Origin: Pleomorphomonas koreensis DSM 23070
GTDB lineage: Bacteria > Pseudomonadota > Alphaproteobacteria > Rhizobiales > Pleomorphomonadaceae
Assembly (NCBI RefSeq): GCF_000425185.1
Contig: NZ_AULH01000021.1
Location: 1 to 63,728 of the forward strand
Length of the DNA stretch: 63,728 bases
Direction: 5' to 3'
Part shown: positions 17,705-26,063 of the stretch, one piece after another
How positions within the stretch are numbered: the stretch's first letter is position 1
Layout: the number at the start of each line of letters is the position of its first letter
Notes under the pieces: generated by a model
What the model was told of the DNA's origin: nothing
The model's database searches: none
The model's input: only the letters and a program-made list of their open reading frames with translations
Made by a program: the position numbers and the translations under genes

Positions 17705-19483
17705 GTGCCCCACCGCGCTTCGACCTATCTGAGATATATCCTGCGCCGGGCAATGTCGCCCCGGCGTTACCGGGAGATCGGCCTGCTGGTGCTGGCGGCG
17801 GCGATCGGCTGTCTGGCGGGCGGCGTGGTCACGGCGATGAGCTGGATCACCAACTACGCGCACGTGCTGCTGTTTGGTCTGCCCATGCACGCGCGGCTGA
17901 GCGGGCAGGACGCTCTCGCCTCCCCCTGGCTGGCGCTGGTGCCCATGGTCGGCGGCACTCTCCTCGTTGTCCTCGGGCTTGCCGTGCGGCGTGTCATCCG
18001 GCGGTCGCCGGTCGACCCGATCGAAGCCAACGCCCTGCACGGCGGCCGCATGTCGGTCGGCGAAAGCCTCTACGTCGCCGCCCAGACCATGATCTCCAGT
18101 GGCTTCGGCGCCTCGGTCGGTCTCGAGGCCGGCTACACGCAGGCGAGTTCCGGCATCGCCTCGCATATCGCCCTGGCATTGCGGCTGCGCCGCTCCGAGG
18201 TGCGCATGCTGGTCGGCTGCGCGGCGGCCGGAGCCATCTCCGCCGCCTTCGACGCACCGATCGCCGGCGCCTTCTATGGTTTCGAGCTGATCATCGGCAC
18301 CTATACGGTGACGCTGGTGGCGCCGGTGCTTGCCGCCTCGCTGACGGCAAGCCTCACCGCCGACTGGCTCGGCGCGGTCCAGACGCCGGTTCAAATGGGC
18401 ACGGTCCCGCCGACAAGTGCGGTGGAGTTGTTGCCTTTCCTCGCCCTCGGCGTTCTCGGCGGCCTCGCCGCTGTCCTGGTGATGCAACTGGTCACCGGCG
18501 TCGAGCAACTGTTCCGGCTGGCCCGCTGCCCGGCCTGGCTGCGCCCCGTCACCGGCGGCGTGCTGGTCGGCGGTCTGGCGCTGATCTCGCCGCACGTGCT
18601 GTCGTCCGGCCACGGGGCCCTGCATGTCGAGCTGCAATCGTCGTCGACCTGGCAGGCGCTGATCATCCTGTTCGCCCTGAAGACGGCCGCGTCCGCCATC
18701 TCGCTCGGCTCGGGCTTTCGAGGCGGTCTTTTCTTCGCCTCGCTCTATCTCGGGGCCCTGCTCGGCAAGGCCTATGCGCTGATCCTTGTCGCGCTCGGCT
18801 GGACGACCGACCTGCCGCCGATCCTCGCCACGGTCGTCGGCATGGCGTCGATGGCGGTGGGCGTCGTCGGCGGTCCGATGACCATGACCTTTCTGGTGCT
18901 GGAGACGACGCGCGATCTCGCCATCACGGGCGCCGTGCTGGCCGCCTCGATCATGTCGGCGGTGATCGTTCGCGAAACCTTCGGCTACTCCTTCTCGACC
19001 TGGCGTCTGCATCTCCGGGGAGAAACCATCCGCAGCGCCCATGACGTCGGCTGGATGCGCAATCTCACCGTCTCCCGCATGATGCGGGCGGGCGTCCGCA
19101 CCGTGTCGTCCGGACAAAGCCTCGAGACCTTCCGCAAGCAGTTCCCGCTCGGATCGACGCAGCGGGTGATCGTCGTCGACGACGACGGCCGCTACGCCGG
19201 CATCGTGGTGGTCGCCGACGCCTATGCGCTCAACGTCTCCGGCGACGACGTCGCCCGCATGACGCTGGCCAAACTGGCGCGGCACCCCGGCGTCGCCCTG
19301 GTGCCGTCGATGAACGTCACCGACGCGGCCAAGATGTTCGAGGTGACCAACAGCGAAGAGCTGGCGGTCGTCGACAGCTTGAAGACGCTGAAGGTGGTCG
19401 GCCTGCTCACCGAGCAGCACCTGCTCCGCCGCTATGCCGAAGAACTCGACAAGGCCCGCCGGGATCTGGCCGGCGAACCGTAG
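17705..19483 (+). CDS. CLC-family chloride channel/antiporter with C-terminal CBS pair
   Basis: This 592-residue membrane protein has many hydrophobic helices up to about residue 430 and a cytosolic tail with CBS-like repeats (VSRMMRAGVRTVSSGQSL; VIVVDDDGRYAGIVVV; ELAVVDSLKTLKVVGLL). The gating-glutamate region reads GASVGLEAGYTQASS rather than the usual GREGP, and SPVDPIEANALHGG stands where GSGIP normally sits. The third motif GSGFRGGLFFASLYLG is near normal. It is therefore a divergent CLC whose anion choice and coupling cannot be assumed. The GTG start at 17705 is uncertain; an ATG at 17753 is possible. It is convergent with the AEC gene. Confidence 0.9.
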   Translation: MPHRASTYLRYILRRAMSPRRYREIGLLVLAAAIGCLAGGVVTAMSWITNYAHVLLFGLPMHARLSGQDALASPWLALVPMVGGTLLVVLGLAVRRVIRRSPVDPIEANALHGGRMSVGESLYVAAQTMISSGFGASVGLEAGYTQASSGIASHIALALRLRRSEVRMLVGCAAAGAISAAFDAPIAGAFYGFELIIGTYTVTLVAPVLAASLTASLTADWLGAVQTPVQMGTVPPTSAVELLPFLALGVLGGLAAVLVMQLVTGVEQLFRLARCPAWLRPVTGGVLVGGLALISPHVLSSGHGALHVELQSSSTWQALIILFALKTAASAISLGSGFRGGLFFASLYLGALLGKAYALILVALGWTTDLPPILATVVGMASMAVGVVGGPMTMTFLVLETTRDLAITGAVLAASIMSAVIVRETFGYSFSTWRLHLRGETIRSAHDVGWMRNLTVSRMMRAGVRTVSSGQSLETFRKQFPLGSTQRVIVVDDDGRYAGIVVVADAYALNVSGDDVARMTLAKLARHPGVALVPSMNVTDAAKMFEVTNSEELAVVDSLKTLKVVGLLTEQHLLRRYAEELDKARRDLAGEP

Positions 19484-19494
19484 CCGCGGCGGGG

Positions 19495-20442
19495 CTAGAA
19501 CCGCGGGAATACCGCGATGATGCCGGCGAAGACGATCAGCGAGGCCAGCGTGTGGACAGTCAGCACCTGCAGGACCAGCGGGCGCTCGGCAACCGCCACG
19601 GCATCATCAGGCATGAACAGCGGCACGATGAACGGCGGCGGCAATACCATCAGCGTGAACAGCGCCACCTGGAAGCGAAGCTCGAAACCGAGCATGGCAC
19701 CGAGCACCAGGAAAGACACCAGCAGGGCGAGCGGGAGCTGAACGACGAGCCGAAGGCCGATGATGCGGGCAATCTTGCCGGCGTCGACCGATTCGAAGCG
19801 CAGGCCATGGCCAACGACGATCAGGACCGCCGGCACGATCATCGCCGAGAGATAATGCAGCGTCACCATCACCGCGTCGACGCCGGGTATGGCCTGGAGT
19901 GCGGCTGTCCTGAGACCCAGGACGTTGCCGACCAGCCCCAGAAGGATGGCCGCCGTCACCGGATTCCGCAGGAAACCGAGAAGGAGACCTGCCGACCTTG
20001 CCGAACCATCGCGGGCGGCGATCAGCAGCGCGAAGAACACGAACCAGATGAACAGTTCATGGCCGAGCGCCACGACGGCGATCGACGACAACGCACCGGC
20101 GCCATAGGCCCCGACGAACAGGCCGACGCCCAGCATGCCGAACTCGTACCCGCCCATCATGAACGGCGTGTAGCGGTCGGCGGGAAAGGCTCGCCGCGCC
20201 AGCCGCCAGCCGATCGCCAGCCCCACGGTACAGGTGACGAACACGATCGCCACCAGCGACAGGTAGCTTGGTGTCAGATCCATATCCAGGAAGGACAGAA
20301 ACAGCACCGACGGCAGCACCATGCGGACGACGATCTGCCGCAGCCCATCCACCGCGGCATCGCTCAGCCAACCGAAGCGGTGGCCGGCAAAGCCGATGGC
20401 GATCAACAGGAAGATGGGCACAACCTGACTGGACAGCGACAT
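19495..20442 (-). CDS. AEC-family (auxin efflux carrier-like) permease
   Basis: This 315-residue inner-membrane carrier has about ten hydrophobic segments and the AEC pattern of two five-helix halves (PIFLLIAIGFAGHRFGWLS at the start, and LHYLSAMIVPAVLIVVGHGLRF in the second half). Bacterial members move malonate, malate or other organic acids. It is convergent with the CLC gene with only 11 bases between stops. No nearby metabolic gene points to a substrate. Confidence 0.9.
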   Translation of the reverse strand: MSLSSQVVPIFLLIAIGFAGHRFGWLSDAAVDGLRQIVVRMVLPSVLFLSFLDMDLTPSYLSLVAIVFVTCTVGLAIGWRLARRAFPADRYTPFMMGGYEFGMLGVGLFVGAYGAGALSSIAVVALGHELFIWFVFFALLIAARDGSARSAGLLLGFLRNPVTAAILLGLVGNVLGLRTAALQAIPGVDAVMVTLHYLSAMIVPAVLIVVGHGLRFESVDAGKIARIIGLRLVVQLPLALLVSFLVLGAMLGFELRFQVALFTLMVLPPPFIVPLFMPDDAVAVAERPLVLQVLTVHTLASLIVFAGIIAVFPRF

Positions 20443-20753
20443 GAAATGATCCGGGGATTGGCAATTCCGCCGGCACTATATGACCGGACCGGCGACGGAA
20501 AATAGTCAGATAAATGGCAGATGCCGCTTGCGAAAGCCGAACCGGAACAACTGGAAGTCCGCCGGGATCCCGATGCTCATCGACGCGGCAATGCCGTCGC
20601 CTCGGCAAAAGAGAGTTGCAGGCGGCATCGGCCGCGCCCGGCCATCGGCAACATGCCGCCGCCGGTATCTCGGCCGTTGCCGATGGACAGCCGCGGCGCG
20701 GGACGGCATGTTGTGCGCCCGATCATCGGCCGATAGTGCAAGGACAGACCGCC
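20443..20753. other. Intergenic between AEC and methyltransferase genes
   Basis: This 311-base region between divergent genes presumably contains both promoters. No RNA gene, palindrome or additional coding sequence could be supported. Confidence 0.4.
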
Positions 20754-21353
20754 ATGTCGTCTTGGGACGAGGAATTCTCCAAACCGGGTCACCGCTACGG
20801 CACCGAGCCCAACGGATTTCTCGTCGAGACGGCCGGACGCCTGCCGCCGGGCGCCAGGGTGATCGCCGCCGGAGATGGCGAGGGGCGCAACGGCGTCTGG
20901 CTGGCCGGACAGGGACACCATGTTCTGGCGCTCGACGCCTCGGCGGTCGGCCTTGCCAAGGCGCGGGCGCTGGCCGATCAACGCGGCGTTGCGATCGAGA
21001 CCGCCGTCGTCGATCTGTCCGCCTATGACCCCCAGCCCGGCAGCGCCGATGCCGTGGTGCTGATCTACGTCCACATGCCCGCGGGCGTCCGACGCGCCGC
21101 CCACCGCAACCTGATGCACGCCCTGAAGCCGGGCGGGCTGGTCATCCTCGAAGCCTTCCATCGCAACCAGCTCGGACGCCACAGCGGCGGGCCGCCGGAT
21201 GTCTCGATGCTGTTCGACCTGGCGCTGCTTGAGGAAGACTTCGGGCCTGACATCCGCGCCATCCACGCCTTCGAGGGCGATGTCGAACTCGACGAGGGAC
21301 GCGGTCATCGCGGCAGAGGCGCCGTCGTCCGCTTCGTCGGCGTCAAGGTCTAG
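20754..21353 (+). CDS. Class I SAM-dependent methyltransferase
   Basis: This 199-residue methyltransferase has motif I VIAAGDGEGRNGVWLAGQGHHVLALDAS, an acidic end of strand 2, and motif IV near SADAVVLIYVHMP. A late KPGGLVILEAFH strand follows. It resembles the TehB-like group of small methyltransferases for tellurite, thiopurine or other soft nucleophiles. The ATG at 20754 follows AAGGAC. A longer frame upstream is not supported. Its stop and the stop of the opposing LysR gene share the palindrome CTAG. The neighbouring sulfur/peroxide genes make a thiol or metalloid substrate plausible, but this is inference. Confidence 0.88.
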   Translation: MSSWDEEFSKPGHRYGTEPNGFLVETAGRLPPGARVIAAGDGEGRNGVWLAGQGHHVLALDASAVGLAKARALADQRGVAIETAVVDLSAYDPQPGSADAVVLIYVHMPAGVRRAAHRNLMHALKPGGLVILEAFHRNQLGRHSGGPPDVSMLFDLALLEEDFGPDIRAIHAFEGDVELDEGRGHRGRGAVVRFVGVKV

Positions 21354-22282
21354 CCGCGCCACGGCTGGATTTCGTCTTCCGCCCAGGTTCGCAGGAAAGT
21401 TCCGATTTCCCGGAACGTCTTCGCCCGCCCCGACTGGCGCCGCCAGGCGAGGCCGATGCTGCGCACATTGGTTTCGCCCGACATCGGGCGGACGGCGATG
21501 TCGCCGCCGGCAATGCCGCCGGTGATCGCCAGATCGGGCAGCAGCGTCGTACCCATGCCCTCGGCCACCATGGCGACCAGCGTCGGCAGACTGGTGGCCG
21601 AAAAGGCCGCCTCGGCCACCGCCGGCACCGCTTCGAGCAGCGGCAGCGCATGGCTGTGCAGACAGTGATCGCGTTCGAGCAGCATCAGCGGCTCATCGGT
21701 GAGCTGCGCCAACTCGACGCGCGCGGACGCGGCGAGCGGGTGGCTGGCGGCGCAGGCGAACCGATAGGCGTCGTCGAACAGCATCATCGTCTCAAGGCCT
21801 TCCGTCTCATAGGGAAAGGCGATCAGCACCAGGTCGAGCCGGCCATGGGCGAGGCGATCGAGCAGCGCGCCCGTCTTGTCCTCGCGCAGCGCGAAGCGCA
21901 GCGCCGGAAAGCGCTCGCGGAGCGCCGGGATGATGCGAGGCAGCAGGTAGGGACCGATGGTCGGGATCGTACCGAGCGCGATGGTGCCTGAAAACGGCGT
22001 GGTCGACTGGGTGGCGATGTCGAGCATGTCGTCGGCCGCGCGCAACAGTCTGGCCGCCTTCTCCGCCAGTTGATGGCCGATCGGCGTCAGGATCACCGAA
22101 CGCTTGGTGCGCTCGGCCACCTGAACGCCGAGGATCGTCTCGAGTTCGCGAATGCCGGCACTGAGCGTCGACTGGGTGACGGCCGACGCGGCGGCCGCCT
22201 TGCCGAAGTGCCGGTGCTCGGCCAGCGCCACCAGATAGGCGAGATGCCGAAGGTTGGGATAGGCCCGCATGCTGATCGCCAT
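21350..22282 (-). CDS. OxyR-like LysR-family regulator with one conserved redox cysteine
   Basis: This 310-residue LysR regulator has an OxyR-type N-terminal helix-turn-helix (LAYLVALAEHRHFGKAAAASAVTQSTLSAGIRELE). The effector domain has DHCLHSHALPLL, where C207 aligns with the peroxide-sensing Cys199 of E. coli OxyR. The partner Cys nine residues later is Leu216, so a classical disulfide switch is absent. It could sense peroxide or persulfide by single-Cys modification. It is divergent from the persulfide dioxygenase-like and peroxiredoxin genes, its likely targets. An ATG at 22270 is an alternative start. Confidence 0.88.
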   Translation of the reverse strand: MAISMRAYPNLRHLAYLVALAEHRHFGKAAAASAVTQSTLSAGIRELETILGVQVAERTKRSVILTPIGHQLAEKAARLLRAADDMLDIATQSTTPFSGTIALGTIPTIGPYLLPRIIPALRERFPALRFALREDKTGALLDRLAHGRLDLVLIAFPYETEGLETMMLFDDAYRFACAASHPLAASARVELAQLTDEPLMLLERDHCLHSHALPLLEAVPAVAEAAFSATSLPTLVAMVAEGMGTTLLPDLAITGGIAGGDIAVRPMSGETNVRSIGLAWRRQSGRAKTFREIGTFLRTWAEDEIQPWRG

Positions 22283-22362
22283 CCTCGATCACGGTGACAG
22301 GAATTATTCGTTTCCCAGTGATTTAGAGACTCCTTATGTAAGGAGCAACAGATAAACGCGGG

Positions 22363-23259
22363 ATGGAAGCGATGAGCGAGAAAACCCGAGACGGCATGGG
22401 CAGGCCGGACGTCACCGCCTTCCCGGATCCGGACACCCACACCATCAGCTACGTCGTCGCCGACCCGGCCACCGGCGCCGCTGCCATCGTCGACAGCGTG
22501 CTCGACATCGACTACGCCGCCGGCCGTCTCTCCTATCGGTCGGCCGACGCCGTCATCGCCTTCGTCGAGGAGCGCGGCCTCGGGGTGGAATGGCTGATCG
22601 AGACGCATGTCCACGCCGACCATCTGTCCGCCGCCCCCTACATTCAGGCGCGTGTCGGCGGCCGGATCGGCATCGGCGAAAAGATCACCATCGTGCAGGA
22701 CACCTTCGGCAAGGTGTTCAACGAGGGCACCGAGTTCGCCCGCGACGGCAGCCAGTTCGACCGGCTGTTCCAGGACGGCGACCGCTACGGCATCGGCGGC
22801 ATCGAGGCGGTGGCCCTGTCGACTCCCGGCCACACGCCGGCCTGCATGACGCATGTGATCGGCGACGCCGCCTTCGTCGGCGACACGCTGTTCATGCCGG
22901 ATGCCGGCACCGCCCGCGCCGACTTTCCCGGCGGCGACGCCCGCGCCCTCTACCGCTCCGCCCGGCGCATCCTGGCGCTGCCGGCCGAGACGCGTCTGTT
23001 CATGTGCCACGACTACGGCACGTCGACACGCGGCATGGCCTGGGAAACGACGGTGGCCGAGGAGCGCGCCCGCAACATCCACGTCGGCGACGGCATCGAC
23101 GAACAGACCTTCGTCGACAAGCGCACCGCCAGGGACGCGACGCTCGACATGCCCCGCCTGATCCTGCCGTCGCTGCAGGTCAACATGAAAGCCGGCCGCC
23201 TGCCCGAGGCGGACACTTCCGGCAAACGCTTCCTCAAGGTGCCGATCGACGGCCTTTGA
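22363..23259 (+). CDS. Persulfide dioxygenase-like metallo-beta-lactamase protein (ETHE1/Blh type)
   Basis: This protein of about 298 residues has an MBL fold. Its iron/zinc site reads ETHVHADHLSAA, GHTPACMTHVIG, FVGDTLFMPDAGTARADFPGGD and MCHDYGT. The GTARADFPGG segment is typical of ETHE1-like persulfide dioxygenases, which oxidise glutathione persulfide to sulfite. The ATG at 22363 or, with a better purine-rich leader, the ATG at 22372 starts the protein. It lies 41 bases before the peroxiredoxin gene and near a TauE/SafE exporter that could remove sulfite. Zinc hydrolase activity is the alternative. Confidence 0.88.
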   Translation: MEAMSEKTRDGMGRPDVTAFPDPDTHTISYVVADPATGAAAIVDSVLDIDYAAGRLSYRSADAVIAFVEERGLGVEWLIETHVHADHLSAAPYIQARVGGRIGIGEKITIVQDTFGKVFNEGTEFARDGSQFDRLFQDGDRYGIGGIEAVALSTPGHTPACMTHVIGDAAFVGDTLFMPDAGTARADFPGGDARALYRSARRILALPAETRLFMCHDYGTSTRGMAWETTVAEERARNIHVGDGIDEQTFVDKRTARDATLDMPRLILPSLQVNMKAGRLPEADTSGKRFLKVPIDGL

Positions 23260-23300
23260 GATCCGAGCCCGACAACCAGGCCCAACCAAAAGGAAACATC

Positions 23301-24032
23301 ATGAGCTGCACCGATTCCGCCCCCAAGACCGTCGCCGCGCCGACCGCCGCCGCCCCCGTGGCCGCCGCTCCGGTAGCCGCCGCTCCGGCCGCCGCCGCCG
23401 TCGTCAGCCTGCCGCGCATCAACGAGCAGGCGCCCGCCTTCTCCGCCAAGACGACCTTCGGGCCGCGTTCGCTCGCCGACTACAAGGGCAAGTGGCTGGT
23501 GCTGTTCTCCCACCCGGCCGACTTCACGCCGGTCTGCACCACCGAGTTCATGGCCTTCGCCAAGGCGGCCGGCGAGTTCAAGTCGATCAACACCGAGCTG
23601 CTCGGCCTGTCCATCGACAGCATCTTCTCGCACATCGCCTGGGTGCGGAACATCGAGGAGAAGTTCGGCGTCACCATTCCCTTCCCGATCATCGAAGACC
23701 TCAAGATGGAGGTCGCCATGGCCTACGGCATGATCCATCCGGGTGCCGGCGACACCTCGGCGGTGCGCGCCACCTTCATCATCGATCCCCAAGGCATTCT
23801 CCGGGCCATGGTCTATTATCCGATGACCAACGGCCGCTCGGTTGCCGAGATCATGCGCCTCGTCAAGGGCTTGCAGACCAGCCTCAAGAACGGCGTCGCC
23901 ACCCCCGAGGGCTGGCAGCCGGGCGACAAGGTGCTGGTCGGCGCGCCTATCACCGTCGACGACGTCAAGACCCGCCTCGCCGAAGGGCTGGAGACCACCG
24001 ACTGGTACTTCTCGCGCAAGGTGCTTGCCTGA
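23301..24032 (+). CDS. 1-Cys-type peroxiredoxin with Ala/Pro-rich N-terminal extension
   Basis: This 243-residue thiol peroxidase has the peroxidatic site HPADFTPVCTTE (C79) and the C-terminal region of Prx6-like enzymes (PFPIIEDLKMEVAMAYGMIHPG; TPEGWQPGDKV). Before the domain sits an unusual leader, MSC followed by repeats of AAAPV to about residue 33. The only other cysteine is C3 in this leader. The leader could be a flexible arm that brings a resolving thiol, or a spacer. The ATG at 23301 follows AAAAGGAAA. It is probably co-transcribed with the persulfide dioxygenase gene and ends at a strong terminator. Confidence 0.95.
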   Translation: MSCTDSAPKTVAAPTAAAPVAAAPVAAAPAAAAVVSLPRINEQAPAFSAKTTFGPRSLADYKGKWLVLFSHPADFTPVCTTEFMAFAKAAGEFKSINTELLGLSIDSIFSHIAWVRNIEEKFGVTIPFPIIEDLKMEVAMAYGMIHPGAGDTSAVRATFIIDPQGILRAMVYYPMTNGRSVAEIMRLVKGLQTSLKNGVATPEGWQPGDKVLVGAPITVDDVKTRLAEGLETTDWYFSRKVLA

Positions 24033-24066
24033 GCCAGCCGACGGCCGGCACCGGCATGGACGAACC

Positions 24067-24097
24067 CGCGCCTCCCCCGAGGGGAGGCGCGTCTTTT
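24067..24097 (+). terminator. Rho-independent terminator after the peroxiredoxin gene
   Basis: A perfect 11-base stem (24067-24077 with 24081-24091, GC-rich) closes a three-base loop and is followed by TCTTTT. It lies 34 bases after the peroxiredoxin stop and only 15 bases before the TauE gene's ribosome site region, so tauE expression needs readthrough or an upstream internal promoter. Confidence 0.85.
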
Positions 24098-24111
24098 CCG
24101 GGGGATGAAGC

Positions 24112-24894
24112 GTGATCTTCGAGGCGATTGCAGCCGTCCTGTCGGGCGCCCTGTCCGGCTTCGTGCTCGGCCTGATCGGCGGCGGCGGCTCGGTGCTGGC
24201 GACGCCGCTGCTGCTCTACTTCGTCGGTGTCGCGTCGCCGCACGTGGCGCTCGGAACCGGCGCGCTGGCCGTGTCGCTGAACGCCTTCGGCAATCTCTAC
24301 GGCCACGCCCGCAAGGGCCATGTGCTCTGGCGCTGCGCCATCGTCTTCTCGGCCTTCGGCATGGCCGGCGCCTTCGCCGGCTCGACGCTCGGCAAGCTGA
24401 TCGACGGCGACGCGCTGCTGTTTCTGTTCGGTCTCGCCATGGTCGCCGTCGGCGCCTCCATGCTGCGACCGCGCCGCCCGATGCCGGACGGCAATCCGCC
24501 CATCACCCGCCGCAGCTGCTATCGCGCCGCCGGCATGGCGGTGCTGGCCGGCGCCGCATCCGGCTTCTTCGGCATCGGCGGCGGCTTCCTGATCGTGCCG
24601 GCGCTGATCTTCGCCACGGGCATGGCGACGATCAACGCCGTCGGCTCGTCGCTGATGGCGGTCGGCGTGTTCGGGCTGACGACGGCGGTCAACTACGCCG
24701 CCTCCGGCCTGGTGGATTGGCGCGTCGCCGCCGAATTCCTGGCCGGCGGGCTGACCGGCGGCCTCATCGGGCTCAACCTGGCCAGCCGGCTGTCGGTCAA
24801 CAAGGACGCGCTCAACCGGATCTTCGCCGCTGTCGTGTTCTGCGTTGCCGCCTACGTCCTCTACCGGGCGGGAAGCGCGCTCGTCGCCCGATGA
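24112..24894 (+). CDS. TauE/SafE-family anion exporter
   Basis: This 260-residue inner-membrane protein has about eight hydrophobic segments and two related halves (LGLIGGGGSVLATPLLLYFVG; GFFGIGGGFLIVPALIFATGM). It starts at GTG 24112 after GGGGGATGAAG. Members export sulfite, sulfoacetate or other organosulfur anions. Following a persulfide dioxygenase-like enzyme, sulfite export is the natural proposal. The terminator just upstream makes its cotranscription conditional. Confidence 0.9.
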   Translation: MIFEAIAAVLSGALSGFVLGLIGGGGSVLATPLLLYFVGVASPHVALGTGALAVSLNAFGNLYGHARKGHVLWRCAIVFSAFGMAGAFAGSTLGKLIDGDALLFLFGLAMVAVGASMLRPRRPMPDGNPPITRRSCYRAAGMAVLAGAASGFFGIGGGFLIVPALIFATGMATINAVGSSLMAVGVFGLTTAVNYAASGLVDWRVAAEFLAGGLTGGLIGLNLASRLSVNKDALNRIFAAVVFCVAAYVLYRAGSALVAR

Positions 24895-24916
24895 GTCCGG
24901 CGGGATAGCTTGGATA

Positions 24917-25903
24917 TCAGGAAAGACGTCTCGTCGAATTGCGCTCGATCAGCTTGCCCGAGAGCATGACGACGCGCGGCGCCATCTCCGGCGTCTCGAT
25001 GCGCTCGAACAGCAGGCGCATCGCCGAGTGGCCGATGTCGGCCACCGGCTGTTCGATCACCGTCAGGCCGGAGCCGATCAGGCCGGTCCAGATCTCGTTG
25101 TCGAAGCCGGCAACGGCGAGATCGTCAGGCGCCCGCAGGCCAAGCTCCTGCATCGCCTGGGCGATACCGAGGAGAATGAGGCCGTTGGAGGCGATCAGCG
25201 CATCCGGACGATCCTTGCGCGACAGGATCTGGCGCGCCACGACGGCGGCGGCGTCTGGGTTGGGCGCCACGAAATCGGTGCGCGGCTTCAGACCGCGCTC
25301 CTGCATCGCCTCGGTATAGCCGCTGAGGCGGTCGCGGGCGGTGGACGAGGTGTTGCCGAACAGCCCGGCGATCGACCTGAAGCCGCGGGCATGGAGATGC
25401 TCGACCAGCGCCGCCGACGCCTGACGGTTGTCGAGCACCACCGAATCATGCTTGCCGGCCGGACCGTAGCGGTCGACCAGCACCACCGGGAAATCGAAGT
25501 TGAGCCGGTCGAGCTGCGCCGCCGTCTCGCGGGTGGGCGCATAGATGACGCCGGTCACCCGCTCTTCCTGCATCAGCCGCAGATACATCGTCTCGCGGCT
25601 GGGGTTCTCATCGGTATTGCACAGCACGACCCGCATGTTCGCCTTGTAGGCGGCGTCTTCCACGGCGCGACTCAGCGTCGTGAAGAAGGGATTGCGGATG
25701 TCGGGAACGATCAGGCCGATGGTGTTGGAATGCTGCGAGCGCAGCCGGCGCGCCGACAGGTTGGGGCGATAACCCGTCAGCCGGATGGCGGTTTCCACCC
25801 GCTCGCGCAGCTCCGGCTTGACGTGGTGGTTGGCGAGAACGCGCGAAACCGTCGCCGGCGAAACACCCGCTGCAACAGCCACATCCTTGATGCCGACGCT
25901 CAT
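24917..25903 (-). CDS. fruR: LacI-family regulator of the fructose PTS (FruR)
   Basis: This 328-residue LacI protein has an N-terminal helix-turn-helix (IKDVAVAAGVSPATVSRVLANHHVKPELRERV), a hinge helix (LSARRLRSQHSNTIG) and a periplasmic-binding-like sensor. It is divergent from the fruBKA operon and faces a clean palindrome at 26018-26033, so it is the expected repressor responding to fructose 1-phosphate or a related ester. The ATG at 25903 (MSVGIKDVA) is preferred over the longer open frame. The ligand is inferred from the neighbours. Confidence 0.9.
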   Translation of the reverse strand: MSVGIKDVAVAAGVSPATVSRVLANHHVKPELRERVETAIRLTGYRPNLSARRLRSQHSNTIGLIVPDIRNPFFTTLSRAVEDAAYKANMRVVLCNTDENPSRETMYLRLMQEERVTGVIYAPTRETAAQLDRLNFDFPVVLVDRYGPAGKHDSVVLDNRQASAALVEHLHARGFRSIAGLFGNTSSTARDRLSGYTEAMQERGLKPRTDFVAPNPDAAAVVARQILSRKDRPDALIASNGLILLGIAQAMQELGLRAPDDLAVAGFDNEIWTGLIGSGLTVIEQPVADIGHSAMRLLFERIETPEMAPRVVMLSGKLIERNSTRRLS

Positions 25904-26017
25904 GGCTAAAATCGTTCTCCGTCTGCGGCGAAAACAATCACGTCTGGGAACTGCCTTCAATACGGGTTTTCCCAGCTTTTCAAGGAAAGATTGCCCATGA
26001 TATGGGCTTGAATCAAT

Positions 26018-26033
26018 CTGAAAAGGTTTTCAG
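26018..26033. promoter_or_regulatory. FruR operator upstream of fruB
   Basis: CTGAAAAGGTTTTCAG is a near-perfect LacI-type palindrome, CTGAAA with TTTCAG, centred 38 bases before the fruB start in the fruR-fruB intergenic region. It can serve both promoters. Confidence 0.8.
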
Positions 26034-26063
26034 TTTTTTGATGAGCGGGGAGAGGGAAATCTC

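Noticed and set aside
17390-19420. 676-codon minus-strand open frame opposite the CLC gene
   Set aside because: Charged low-complexity shadow of the CLC coding strand, with no start signal or motif.
23341-23400. GCC-rich direct repeats considered as a separate repeat or CRISPR-like unit
   Set aside because: They are in frame, encode the Ala/Pro arm of the peroxiredoxin, and have no spacers.
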